DNA of 64,000 nt, from positions 5,208,001-5,272,000 of the forward strand of contig NZ_CP043839.1 in NCBI RefSeq assembly GCF_032878955.1, read 5' to 3'. Below, piece after piece: positions 49,728-59,308 of the stretch. Below the pieces are notes generated by a model. It ran no database searches and was not told the origin of the DNA. It saw only the letters and a list, made by a program, of their open reading frames with translations. Numbering within the stretch: the first letter of the stretch is position 1; the number at the start of each line of letters is the position of its first letter. The stretch comes from Butyricimonas paravirosa (lineage in GTDB: Bacteria; Bacteroidota; Bacteroidia; Bacteroidales; Marinifilaceae). A program made the position numbers and the translations under genes.

Positions 49728-52700
49728 ATGAAAAAAAATGACAACCCCAACAGCTTGAGGAGATTCAAGCTGTGGAGAAAATTGTTAATCGTGAAGTTGC
49801 TATGCGTGTGCTTGTTCTTGCAAAACACTGCTTTATCGGCAAGTGTTTACTCGCAAGAGTTAAAATTAACGTTGAAGGGGAATGATATTAGTCTGACCAA
49901 TATCTTTTCCCAGATTCGGGAAAGTAGTGATTACACGTTTGTATATAATCTGGATGACATTCAAAATGTACGGGTGAAGTCTCTGGATGTGAAAGATGCA
50001 TCTATCCGGGAGGTTTTGGACAAGTGCCTGAAAGGAACAGGATTTTCTTACGAGATCGAGGATCACGTGGTGATTATACGTCCGGATCGTCCGGCCAAGC
50101 AAGAGGTGAAAAAGGTGACCTTGAAGGGGATCGTGATGGATAAGGATTCCGTGCCGATAGCGGGAGTAACTGTCCTGTTAAAAGGTACTTATGTGGGAGT
50201 TACGACAGATGTTTCCGGGAGTTTTCAGATGACGATTCCCGAACAGAAGGAGATATTCCTGCTATTTTCGTTCGTGGGGATGGAAACGCAAGAGGTGAAG
50301 GTGACGGACGTGAATAAACCGTTGCGTGTGGTGATGAAAGAGAAAGTTGACCAGTTGGAGGAGGTGATCATTACGGGATATGGACAAACAACGAAAGATC
50401 GTTCGACAGGATCGACGGCCACGATTGGAGAAGAGGCTTTTACGAATAAGGCCATTCCCACGGTGGATATGTTATTACAAGGACAGGTTGCCGGAGTGAG
50501 TGTGATGGCGGTTTCCGGACGTCCCGGAGAGTCTGCTAAGGTGAGAATTCGGGGAACGAACACGTTGAGTGGTGATGCCGAGCCTTTGTGGGTGGTTGAC
50601 GGGGTACCTTTGCAGCAAGATGTTCCGAAGATCTCCAGTAACCGTATTAATTCCGGGGGGCTGAATGATATTTTTGTCCGGGGGGTAGCGGGAATTAACC
50701 CGAATGACATCGCAAACGTGACGATCCTGAAGGATGCTTCTGCTGCCGCAATTTACGGTTCCCGTGCTGCCGGGGGAGTTATCGTTATCACCACGAAGAA
50801 AGGGAAACCGGGAAAGATGACCGTTAATTATGCCGCTAATTTTTCCATGGGGTTAAAACCTCAACGAGATGCAAAACTGATGAATTCATCGGAAAAACTG
50901 GCTTGGGAGCAAGAATTATGGGATGAATTCTCGGCAGATGCTTACGCTAACAATATCGAAAATAACAGAAAAGACCATGTTGCTATCGTGGGGCTTGTCG
51001 GGATGTTACGGGCTGGTAAGTTAGGAAAGAACAACACGCTTTGGACACATGATGATTTCGAGACGATGACAACCGCCGAACAGGATGCTTATATCACGGA
51101 ATTAAAGAAGAGTTCGACGGATTGGTTTGATGTGATTTTCCGTAATTCATTTTCCATGTCGCATAATATTTCTTTTTCGGGAGGTTCCGAGGATGTTACT
51201 TACTATGTTTCGTTAGGATATAATCAGAATAACGGTTTGGTAAAGGAGACCGATTACGAGCGGTATAGTATTAATACCAAGGTGAACACGAAACCGACGA
51301 AACGGATAGACTTGGATTTCGGGATTGATTTGGCTAAACAAAAATCCAGAGGGGCCTCCATGAACGTGAATCCTTTTCAGTATGCCTATTTTGCTAATCC
51401 TTACGAAAAACCTTATAACGAGGATGGCAGCTATCGTGCTGATATGACTTATTTCCTTTTGGGATCTTTGAGTGACGGGGTGGGTGCCAATATACCAATT
51501 GTGCCGGCCAATGGTTTTAATATCCTGCGGGAGATGCGGGAAACATCGGGGGATGCCGACCAGTCGAATGTAGTGGTACGGGTAAATCTGAAATATCAGT
51601 TTACGGATAAGATTCGATTTGATGGTCTGGCCTCGTACACCTACACGAATAATCGCATGGTGGATATTAAAAAACAGGATTCCTACGCGGCTTTTGAAGA
51701 TCATCTTTATTTTGATGATAATAACCGGGAATTGATTCCTTACGGGAATATCGAACGGTCGGAGTCTAACGCCGATAGTTATAGTGCCCGTGGATTTTTC
51801 ACTTACGATGATATATTTGGCAGTCATCGGCTTTCATTGCTGGCAGGAGCCGAGTTACGGGGAGATAAAACGGTAGCTACTTCTCAAAAACGATATGGGT
51901 ATGACCATGTTACGGGAAATTCATCTATTCCTCTTCCACCTAATCCATCGGTAAATGACGTGAATCGTTATGCCGAGTTGATTGATTTGTTGTCTAGGGA
52001 AGCTACCACGGAGAACCGTTTCGCATCGTTTTATGCCTCGCTGGATTACGGGTTCATGGAGCGTTATCTGATGAGTTTGACCTTTAGGACGGATGGGTCC
52101 AATAATTTTGGTAGTGACGAACAGTTTAACCCGACGTGGTCTTTGGGATTGTTGTGGCATATTGACAGAGAGTCTTTCATGTATTCGCTTTCCCCGGTGA
52201 TCAGCCGCTTAAGTTTGCGGGCAGCCATGGGATATACGGGAAATATCGTGAAATCCGTGAATAAAGAGTTGGTGCTTGGTTATTCGACAAATTACTGGGA
52301 AGGTTTACGTACGGGAACGGTAAGTGCGGCTCCTAATCCTAAGGTGCGATGGGAGAAGACGAGAGATATGAAACTGGCCCTTGATTTCGGTTTGTTTAAT
52401 GACCGGGTTACCGGGTTGGTTGAAGGATATTACAGGAAAAGTACTGATTTAGTTTCAAGCGTGAATATGCTTTCCACGACTGGTTTCATTAATCAGCCTT
52501 ATAACACGTCGACTGTCGTGAATAAAGGTTTGGAAGGAACTTTACGGGTGAAAGTACTGGACAGAAGAATGTACGGTTTGACTCTAGGAGGAAATATAGC
52601 ATTGAATCGGAATAAACTGACTAAATTCAAACGAGACGGGGAGGGGATCATGACAGACGGAACATACGAAGGTTACCCGTTGGAGGCCGTGTTTACCGGA

Positions 52701-53381
52701 CGTTACACGGGAATTGACCCGCGGGATGGAGTTTACACTTACGAGTTGCGCCCGGATGCACAAATATATCAAGGCTCGGATTTACAGGTAGCCGATAATT
52801 ACCGTTATTATCGGGGGACTTCCATCGCTCCGGTGACAGGTGGTTTTAGCCTGGAGGCCCGTTATCGTAATTTCCGGTTGAGTGCGGGGGCTTATATCTC
52901 TTCGGGAGCGAAGATTATCAACAAGATAAATTCCCCGGCCAGTTATAGCGTTGTGACTTCTTATATCACGGGTGAAAAGCCACAAACGGCTTATAGTGAC
53001 CTGTACAGGAATCACTTGAATGTTAGAAAGGACATGGTCAATCGTTGGAAAAAAGAAGGTGATACCGGTGTGAAATATCCCCGTGTTGTTGACTATTTGG
53101 GGCAACGTCTTTCGCTTGACGAGTATAACGTGACCAGGCAAAACATTACGGACGGAACTTATTTGGAGAATGTTTCTTTCTTAAGAATACGGGATATTAC
53201 CTTGTCCTATAATTTGCCTCAGGACTGGACGCGGTATATGCGCCTTTCCTCTGTGTCGGTATCTCTCACGTTTAATAATTTCTTCACGTTCACGAACTAT
53301 TCGGGGATAGACCCGGAAACTTCGGGAGCAATTTACCCACTGACTCGTTCTATTAATTGGGGTATAAACGTGGGTTTCTAA
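49728..53381 (+). CDS. SusC/RagA-family TonB-linked transporter with STN domain, locus 2
   Basis: 1217 residues from ATG 49728 (MKKNDNPNSLRRFKL). GTG 49707 is possible, but the context AAAGTATGAAAAAA matches the SusC start in locus 1. After a long signal region (to about 43), an STN domain (about 50-118, LTNIFSQIRESSDYTFVYN), a carboxypeptidase-like domain (KGIVMDKDSVPIAGVTVLLKG), a plug with VIITGYGQTTKDRSTGSTATI and NPNDIANVTILKDASAAAIYGSRAAGGVIVI, and a large barrel follow. It imports the substrate of locus 2 and can signal to its FecR partner. Confidence 0.95.
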   Translation: MKKNDNPNSLRRFKLWRKLLIVKLLCVCLFLQNTALSASVYSQELKLTLKGNDISLTNIFSQIRESSDYTFVYNLDDIQNVRVKSLDVKDASIREVLDKCLKGTGFSYEIEDHVVIIRPDRPAKQEVKKVTLKGIVMDKDSVPIAGVTVLLKGTYVGVTTDVSGSFQMTIPEQKEIFLLFSFVGMETQEVKVTDVNKPLRVVMKEKVDQLEEVIITGYGQTTKDRSTGSTATIGEEAFTNKAIPTVDMLLQGQVAGVSVMAVSGRPGESAKVRIRGTNTLSGDAEPLWVVDGVPLQQDVPKISSNRINSGGLNDIFVRGVAGINPNDIANVTILKDASAAAIYGSRAAGGVIVITTKKGKPGKMTVNYAANFSMGLKPQRDAKLMNSSEKLAWEQELWDEFSADAYANNIENNRKDHVAIVGLVGMLRAGKLGKNNTLWTHDDFETMTTAEQDAYITELKKSSTDWFDVIFRNSFSMSHNISFSGGSEDVTYYVSLGYNQNNGLVKETDYERYSINTKVNTKPTKRIDLDFGIDLAKQKSRGASMNVNPFQYAYFANPYEKPYNEDGSYRADMTYFLLGSLSDGVGANIPIVPANGFNILREMRETSGDADQSNVVVRVNLKYQFTDKIRFDGLASYTYTNNRMVDIKKQDSYAAFEDHLYFDDNNRELIPYGNIERSESNADSYSARGFFTYDDIFGSHRLSLLAGAELRGDKTVATSQKRYGYDHVTGNSSIPLPPNPSVNDVNRYAELIDLLSREATTENRFASFYASLDYGFMERYLMSLTFRTDGSNNFGSDEQFNPTWSLGLLWHIDRESFMYSLSPVISRLSLRAAMGYTGNIVKSVNKELVLGYSTNYWEGLRTGTVSAAPNPKVRWEKTRDMKLALDFGLFNDRVTGLVEGYYRKSTDLVSSVNMLSTTGFINQPYNTSTVVNKGLEGTLRVKVLDRRMYGLTLGGNIALNRNKLTKFKRDGEGIMTDGTYEGYPLEAVFTGRYTGIDPRDGVYTYELRPDAQIYQGSDLQVADNYRYYRGTSIAPVTGGFSLEARYRNFRLSAGAYISSGAKIINKINSPASYSVVTSYITGEKPQTAYSDLYRNHLNVRKDMVNRWKKEGDTGVKYPRVVDYLGQRLSLDEYNVTRQNITDGTYLENVSFLRIRDITLSYNLPQDWTRYMRLSSVSVSLTFNNFFTFTNYSGIDPETSGAIYPLTRSINWGINVGF

Positions 53382-53412
53382 GTATACAAGTTAAATGATA
53401 GAAAATAGATTT

Positions 53413-54786
53413 ATGAAAAAGGTAAGTTTATATATAGGTTTAGCGCTGTTTTTCGCTTTCACGTCCTGTACGGAATATTTGGACGTGAAGGATAAGGGAC
53501 AGGTGATCCCGGAAACAGCCGAGGAGTTTTCTGCGTTGATCCATAATCATTTGCGGAATATAGATGAAGGAAATGATTATGCGATTTTAGGGGCTTACAC
53601 GACCACGGTTTCCTATGAAGGGTATTCCGATAATCTTGATGGAGATTTGAACACGACGGATCGGGTGCCTTTGTACGTGGGGACGGACATCAATAGTATG
53701 ACTACCCGTTATGGAACGCTTTATTCTGTCATCAAGGATTGTAATATTATCCTTGATAATCTGGAGGATCAGACTTCTGAATTAGGGAAAAAGACGATGG
53801 CTATTGCTTATGCGTTACGGGGGATTTGTTACTATAATCTGATGCGGGCTTATTGTGAACCTTACGATAAGGCGAAGGTTTCCACGATGAATGGGGTTCC
53901 GTTAGTGGTGACCTTTGACATGGAAGGTAAACCGGCTCGTTCGAGGATGCAGGAGACGATTGATTTTATTATCAATGATTTGACCACTGCAATCAAGATG
54001 AATCAGGCCGATAAACAGTATCGTTTTGATGTAAACGTGATGAAATTTTACTTGGCTCGGACCTATTTCTGGACACAGGAATGGGAACTGGCCGCCGCCA
54101 CGGCCAAAGAAGTGCTGGACGTGTATCCTTTGGTGAAAGGGGAAGAATACGTGGCCATGATGCAGAGTGAAGTTGACCAGAAAGGGAATGAACTTTTACG
54201 TTCGGGGATTAAAAAACATTTGGGTTACACGGATTTGGAATTCGGTTACGTGCAAGGACGTCCGGTGTCACAAGGGTTGATTGATTTATTCACGGAAAAG
54301 GAAAATGATATTCGGTTTGATCTGTTCTTTACTAAAAAGTTATTGAATCGCAAGGCACTACGGTCCGTGATCCGAAGTGCGGAAATGTGCCTGATCATGG
54401 CCGAGAGTTATGCACATTTGAATAACACGAAAGATGCCCTTTATTATCTGAACCTCATTCGCTCGCACCGGATTTCGTCTTACACGGATTATACGGAGAA
54501 CTCGTTACCGGTTGTAGATCAGAATGCTTTGATACAAACAGATGCCACGGGTAAGGCTTTAACTCCTTTGTTGGCCGCTATATTGAATGAGCGAAGAAAA
54601 GAGTTCTATATGGAGAATGGCGACCGTTGGTTTGAATTGAAACGAAATGGATGTCCTGAATTCTGGTGGGGATATGCCGGGGTGAAGTACGAGACGCAGA
54701 AGTTCTTGTACACCTTCCCGTTACCCAAATCGGATATAGCGTTGAATCCGGCATTGGAACAAAATCCCGGTTATGATGTGTATTAA
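53413..54786 (+). CDS. SusD/RagB-family lipoprotein, locus 2
   Basis: 457 residues from ATG 53413 (MKKVSLYIGL), with a lipoprotein signal ending FAFTSC (Cys19). ATG 53395 is in frame but would make the signal longer than usual. The SusD start TEYLDVKDKGQVIPETAEEFSALI, the YALRGICYYNLMRAYCEPYD helix (about 138-157) and the C-terminal ERRKEFYMENGDRWFELKRNG (about 393-413) are typical. It pairs with the SusC gene 31 bases upstream. Confidence 0.94.
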   Translation: MKKVSLYIGLALFFAFTSCTEYLDVKDKGQVIPETAEEFSALIHNHLRNIDEGNDYAILGAYTTTVSYEGYSDNLDGDLNTTDRVPLYVGTDINSMTTRYGTLYSVIKDCNIILDNLEDQTSELGKKTMAIAYALRGICYYNLMRAYCEPYDKAKVSTMNGVPLVVTFDMEGKPARSRMQETIDFIINDLTTAIKMNQADKQYRFDVNVMKFYLARTYFWTQEWELAAATAKEVLDVYPLVKGEEYVAMMQSEVDQKGNELLRSGIKKHLGYTDLEFGYVQGRPVSQGLIDLFTEKENDIRFDLFFTKKLLNRKALRSVIRSAEMCLIMAESYAHLNNTKDALYYLNLIRSHRISSYTDYTENSLPVVDQNALIQTDATGKALTPLLAAILNERRKEFYMENGDRWFELKRNGCPEFWWGYAGVKYETQKFLYTFPLPKSDIALNPALEQNPGYDVY

Positions 54787-54802
54787 TTAAAATGAGACAG
54801 AT

Positions 54803-55006
54803 ATGAAGACAATAAAATATATAATCGCGATTATAGTACTTGTTTTTTCCTTGATGGGATGTAGCGAGAACGTGAAGGATATGCCGCCTCGCGTGACGGA
54901 TGTTAACAATGAATTCCGGTTACCCTCTCCACCGAAGTTGACGAATGCGGAGAGTGATATGGTGCAGGCTAAAAGAGATGCCTATAATGAAGCTTATGGT
55001 GATTAA
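54803..55006 (+). CDS. 67-residue lipoprotein in the SusCD operon
   Basis: 67 residues. A lipoprotein signal ends SLMGC (Cys20), and the mature part is 48 residues (SENVKDMPPRVTDVNNEFRL then PSPPKLTNAESDMVQAKRDA). It lies 16 bases after SusD and 19 bases before the next lipoprotein gene. I do not recognise the family. A Pro-rich mid part and an acidic, Ala/Glu-rich helix at the end are visible. It may be a small partner of the SusCD complex, but that is inference. Confidence 0.7.
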   Translation: MKTIKYIIAIIVLVFSLMGCSENVKDMPPRVTDVNNEFRLPSPPKLTNAESDMVQAKRDAYNEAYGD

Positions 55007-55025
55007 CATGATAAAATAGCGAGTT

Positions 55026-56306
55026 ATGCGAAAGATATTATTTATATATGTACTGATGCTGGCGACCTGTTTCCTGACAGCTTGTTCGGATGATGATAAT
55101 AACGCTCCGACGTTAAGTTTTGGGCGTCCGATCTATATTTTGAAAGCGGCGGCACCTCTTGCCGTGGAGGTTATTTCTTCCGTTCCCGTGACAGAGTCTG
55201 TTAGAGTTCCTTTTGATATTTCGGGGTCGGCTATATTGGATGAGGATTACACGATCGAGACGGATGCTTTCACGCTTGAACCGGGGAAAACGATTGACAC
55301 GATCTGGATTACCCCGAAGGAAAACGTGACTACCCGACGGGAAATTCGTTTGGCATTGAAAGAGGTGAACGGTTTCCAACTTTGGAATAACCGGGTAGCG
55401 ATGATTCCTGTTGAGACGAAAGATGTTTTCTCGTGTTCTTTTGAGGATTCTAAATATGATCTGAAAAACGAGGTGATTGTCAAAATGGGATTAATGGTAA
55501 ATGGAAAGATGTATTATACCCGGAATGACGAGGTGCGTGTTCCTTTTGAGATCGATCCGGCATCAACCGCGGTATTAGGGGAACATTATGAGATTGTTGG
55601 AGGGAAACAGGAGTTAGTGATGGTTGGGAACTATAAATCTACGGCCGATGTCACGCTCCGTTTCTTGAAAAATGAAGAAGGAAAAGATAAAGTGATTTTC
55701 CGTATGCAGGAAGGGGGCTTGTTTGAACGAGGAAATAATGCGGCCACGACAATCACGGTTTCCGGCCCCACGACTTTTAAAGCGTTAGTTGGGAAATGGG
55801 CATTCAGCGAGATCACGAGCGAGAGTTTTATTCGTCGTATGGCCGGGTACGTTGACCCGAATGATTGTGATAATCTTCCATTAGACAATAGGTCCACCGA
55901 TGTGATTCAATTTATTGCCGGAGCAAGTAATACGTTAAACGTGGATCAAGTACAGGGTGATCTGTTGAAGTATCTGCGGAATTGTGAAGCCGAGTTCGGG
56001 GAGGAAGGTCCTTGGAGGCTATATGAACAAACCGGAATGCCGTCTCGGGACGTGATTACCTTGTATTTGAGCAAGGCGAACGTGAATTATTCTGCAACGA
56101 GCATTGACGAACGCAGGGTTTTCGTGGGAGTGAGATTATTGAACAAAAATACCACGTTGGAATTGCGAATCGTGGATTATGAACCGACGGACTTCCTGAC
56201 GAGATCATACTACGACCAGCTACATCCCGGATGGGGTGAACCGGACGAGTTCCCGATGAAGGATCTTTACCCGTTGGTGTTCCACTTCACGAAAGTCGAA
56301 GAGTAA
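55026..56306 (+). CDS. Surface-type lipoprotein with two Calx-beta-like repeats
   Basis: 426 residues. A lipoprotein signal ends FLTAC (Cys20), followed directly by SDDDNN, which matches the acidic export signal reported for surface lipoproteins in Bacteroidetes. Two related beta domains follow: residues about 27-130 with VRVPFDISGSAILDEDYTIE and about 131-245 with VRVPFEIDPASTAVLGEHYEIV. The last part (about 255-426) is a separate, unrecognised domain with KALVGKWAFSEI at its start, reminiscent of lipocalin-like domains. Position after SusD suggests a substrate-binding surface protein. Confidence 0.7.
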   Translation: MRKILFIYVLMLATCFLTACSDDDNNAPTLSFGRPIYILKAAAPLAVEVISSVPVTESVRVPFDISGSAILDEDYTIETDAFTLEPGKTIDTIWITPKENVTTRREIRLALKEVNGFQLWNNRVAMIPVETKDVFSCSFEDSKYDLKNEVIVKMGLMVNGKMYYTRNDEVRVPFEIDPASTAVLGEHYEIVGGKQELVMVGNYKSTADVTLRFLKNEEGKDKVIFRMQEGGLFERGNNAATTITVSGPTTFKALVGKWAFSEITSESFIRRMAGYVDPNDCDNLPLDNRSTDVIQFIAGASNTLNVDQVQGDLLKYLRNCEAEFGEEGPWRLYEQTGMPSRDVITLYLSKANVNYSATSIDERRVFVGVRLLNKNTTLELRIVDYEPTDFLTRSYYDQLHPGWGEPDEFPMKDLYPLVFHFTKVEE

Positions 56307-56320
56307 GTTTATAAGGTTCA

Positions 56321-56438
56321 TAAAGTTTGTAAGGTTTATAAAGTTTATGAACTCTCTACGGGAAGTTTTGTTCATGGCTGTTCTGGTTACCGAAGGCCGC
56401 CTGTTACTTTATGAACCTTATAAACCTTACAAACTTTA
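56321..56438. repeat. Long imperfect inverted repeat between lipoprotein and protease genes
   Basis: Arms 56321-56350 and 56409-56438 are complementary over 30 bases with four mismatches, separated by about 58 bases. The arms are built from AAGTTTATAAGGTT-type units. It lies in the 160-base gap within the operon, so it may form a large mRNA hairpin that stabilises or separates transcripts. Confidence 0.75.
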
Positions 56439-56475
56439 GAACCTCTTTTAATGTCTTAATATAAAATTGAAAAGT

Positions 56476-59112
56476 ATGAAAAAATGGATGCTAGTATTGT
56501 TCGTGGCACTTTTCGTGCTACCTTGTTTGCGGGATGCCGAGGCAGCTGGGCGGAAGAAGAAAGGTAAAAATGCCGTGACGGCTAAGGTGGCGGAGAAGAA
56601 GAGTGCTTATGACAAATTATTTCAGAAAAAATCGTGTGAGACGGTGAAGAGTAATTTCATCACCTTGCACAAGGTGGATGGGAAATTGTATTTCGAGATT
56701 CCGGTGAAATATCTGGGACGGGAAATGTTGTTCGCGTCCACGTTGACCTCGACTTCCAGTAATGATTTCTGTGACGTGGGTTACAAGCAAAATGACCCGT
56801 TACACGTGCGTTTCACGAAGATCGACAGTACTATTTACCTGAATGAGGTAAATGCTTTCGTGACCTCGAATCCGAAAGAACCTTCTCTGAAAAAGGCTAT
56901 CGACAAGAACTTTGCGGATGCCGTGTTGTACTCGTACAAGATTGCAGCTTACACGCCGGACAGTACGGCCGTGGTGATTGATGTGACTCCGATATTCACG
57001 ACGGATATGAAAGAATTTGCCTTTCTTCCGACGACGATTATGGGATTGATCCAGTTGAATTCTGTCTTTAACAAAGATTGTGTTGCTTTAGGGGAAGTCA
57101 AGGCGTTTGATGATAATTTGAGCGTGAAGTCCATGTTATCTTATAAAGTATCGTTGAAATTCATGTCGTTCTCGTTCTTGGATAATATGCCGTTGACGGC
57201 CACGGTGACCCGTTCTCTATTGTTATTACCGGAAGAGAAGATGCGTCCCCGGATTTCCGATTCACGGGTAGGTATTTTTATCACGAGTAAACAACACGTC
57301 TCCACGGAGAGGGATGGGATTCAGGATTACACGCTGGCCAACCGTTGGCGTATGGAGCCTAAAGATATGGCGGCTTTTCAGCGGGGGGAACTTGTGGAAC
57401 CCGTGAAACCGATCGTGTTTTATATTGATGATGCTTTTCCGGAATTGTGGAAACAACCGATAAAGGAGGGTACGCTACGGTGGAATGAGGCTTTCGAGAA
57501 GATCGGTTTTAAGAATGCCGTGCAGGTACGTGATTTTCCGAAGGATGATCCTGAATTTGATCCGGATAACCTGAAATATTCCTGTATTCGTTATTTACCT
57601 TCTTCGACGGCAAATGCGATGGGACCGTCGTGGGTGGATCCGACAACCGGGGAAATTGTTAATGCCTCTGTTTTGGTCTATAACGACGTGATTCGTTTGA
57701 TTAATAACTGGCGTTTCGTGCAGACGGCACAAATCGACCCGTCCGTGCGGGCAAAGAAGATGCCAGATGACATCGTGAAAGAATCCATCGCTTACGTGGT
57801 GGCTCACGAGGTGGGGCATTGCCTCGGTTTCATGCACAATATGTCGGCCTCTGCCGCTTACCCGGTGGATTCGTTACGTTCCGCATCTTTTACCAACACG
57901 TATGGGACAACACCCTGTATCATGGATTACGCTCGTTTTAATTACGTGGCTCAACCCGGAGACAAGGGCGTACGTTTGACCCCACCGGATTTAGGTGTAT
58001 ATGATTGTTTCCTAGTGAAATGGAACTATCAGCCCTTACCACAGGTGAATGATGAATGGGAAGAACAAGCTATTCTTGAAAGTTGGGTGGACGAGAAAGC
58101 CGGAGACCCTCGCTATCGTTATGGAAGGCAACAGATTTATTCCCGTTATGATCCGAGTGCTATTGAAGAGGACTTGGGGGATGATCCGATGAAAGCCGGG
58201 GAGTACGGGATAAAGAATTTGAAATATATCTTGTCTAATCTCGGAGAATGGGTAAATGACGATGCGGATTTCACGCACCGGGAAGAGCTTTACAAACAAT
58301 TGGCGAATCAATACTATCGTTATATCATGAACGTGATGTATAACGTGGGAGGTATCTATTTGACGGAAGTGAAAGACGGTACGAAGGGACAGCGTCATGA
58401 GCCGGTTTCAAAGGAAAAACAACGGGCTTCTTTGGCGTGGATACTGAAAGAGTTCAAGTCTTCGGATTGGTTGAGCAAGACGGATTTGAAAAAGAATTTC
58501 GCCATGGGAGTGGACATGACTCCGGTACTGCAAAAAAGAATACTGGACCAGTTGGAACGTTTGACCGGAAATATCATATTGTCATCTCATCTCGCATCTA
58601 ATCCATACACGATTCAGGAATTCCTGACAGACTTGTATAATGGTGCGTTTGAAAACACGGTGAAAGGACGTGCTTTGACGGATGCCGACAAGATGCTGCA
58701 ACAATTTATCGTGGATGTTTCCGCCAGTTCGTTGAAAGATGCCGGAGGGGGAGCGTTGCGGATGTTGACGGATGCGGCTTATATGCCTTCCGTGGAAGAG
58801 ATTGCGGCTTACGGGTTGGATGAAACCGGATTGATTAACAAATATCTTGATCAGTTCCGACAAGTGGAGCAAGAACATGGCCCCGGTTACGTGGCACAAC
58901 AGATGGCGTTAAATGAATTCGGTTATGGATATGGTTTCGTGAGGAAAGTGAATACCGGAGAGATTGATAATTCTAAAGTGTACTTGCAGGATATGGCTTT
59001 GAAGGCTCAACGGCTTTTAAATTCCAAGATTGCGGGGGCGACAGGTGACACGAAGATTCACTATCAATCGTTGTTGATGAAGTTGAATAAGTCTTTGAAG
59101 GATAGTAAATGA
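56476..59112 (+). CDS. Large zinc metalloprotease (DUF5117/DUF4953 type)
   Basis: 878 residues from ATG 56476 (MKKWMLVLFVALFVLP). A signal peptide ends near DAEAAG (about 24). Residues about 38-85 look like the DUF5118 start (AYDKLFQKKSCETVKSNFITLHKVDGKLYFEIPVKYLGREML), then a DUF5117-like beta part, then the zinc-binding catalytic domain with H444-E-x-x-H448-x-x-G-x-x-H454 in HEVGHCLGFMH and a conserved CIMDYARFNYVAQPGDKG after it (met-turn-like). A helical C-terminal part follows. It is the last gene of the SusCD operon, so it probably cleaves proteins or peptides at the surface or in the periplasm to feed SusCD. Confidence 0.88.
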   Translation: MKKWMLVLFVALFVLPCLRDAEAAGRKKKGKNAVTAKVAEKKSAYDKLFQKKSCETVKSNFITLHKVDGKLYFEIPVKYLGREMLFASTLTSTSSNDFCDVGYKQNDPLHVRFTKIDSTIYLNEVNAFVTSNPKEPSLKKAIDKNFADAVLYSYKIAAYTPDSTAVVIDVTPIFTTDMKEFAFLPTTIMGLIQLNSVFNKDCVALGEVKAFDDNLSVKSMLSYKVSLKFMSFSFLDNMPLTATVTRSLLLLPEEKMRPRISDSRVGIFITSKQHVSTERDGIQDYTLANRWRMEPKDMAAFQRGELVEPVKPIVFYIDDAFPELWKQPIKEGTLRWNEAFEKIGFKNAVQVRDFPKDDPEFDPDNLKYSCIRYLPSSTANAMGPSWVDPTTGEIVNASVLVYNDVIRLINNWRFVQTAQIDPSVRAKKMPDDIVKESIAYVVAHEVGHCLGFMHNMSASAAYPVDSLRSASFTNTYGTTPCIMDYARFNYVAQPGDKGVRLTPPDLGVYDCFLVKWNYQPLPQVNDEWEEQAILESWVDEKAGDPRYRYGRQQIYSRYDPSAIEEDLGDDPMKAGEYGIKNLKYILSNLGEWVNDDADFTHREELYKQLANQYYRYIMNVMYNVGGIYLTEVKDGTKGQRHEPVSKEKQRASLAWILKEFKSSDWLSKTDLKKNFAMGVDMTPVLQKRILDQLERLTGNIILSSHLASNPYTIQEFLTDLYNGAFENTVKGRALTDADKMLQQFIVDVSASSLKDAGGGALRMLTDAAYMPSVEEIAAYGLDETGLINKYLDQFRQVEQEHGPGYVAQQMALNEFGYGYGFVRKVNTGEIDNSKVYLQDMALKAQRLLNSKIAGATGDTKIHYQSLLMKLNKSLKDSK

Positions 59113-59119
59113 TGAACGG

Positions 59120-59303
59120 GACTGTCCGATAAGTCATTTTTCAAAACTCCCTCCCCCCTTCGGGGTACTCCCTCTATAAACAGAGGGAGAGCTGAAATAT
59201 TCCCTGTCTTCGGGAAGAGTCACCAGCTCCTCCTCTGTTTATAGAGGAGGTGGCACGAAGTGACGGAGGAGTTTTTTGAAATAAAATGACTTTTTGGACA
59301 GTC
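59120..59303. mobile_element. Palindromic MITE-like repeat, copy 2
   Basis: A 184-base element, nearly identical to 21257-21442. Terminal inverted repeats are 21 bases with two mismatches (GACTGTCCGATAAGTC at the left). The same internal hairpins around CTCTATAAACAGAG occur. It begins 8 bases after the metalloprotease stop and reaches to within 6 bases of the convergent pseudouridine synthase stop, so it may serve as the terminator for both. Confidence 0.85.
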
Positions 59304-59308
59304 TTTTT

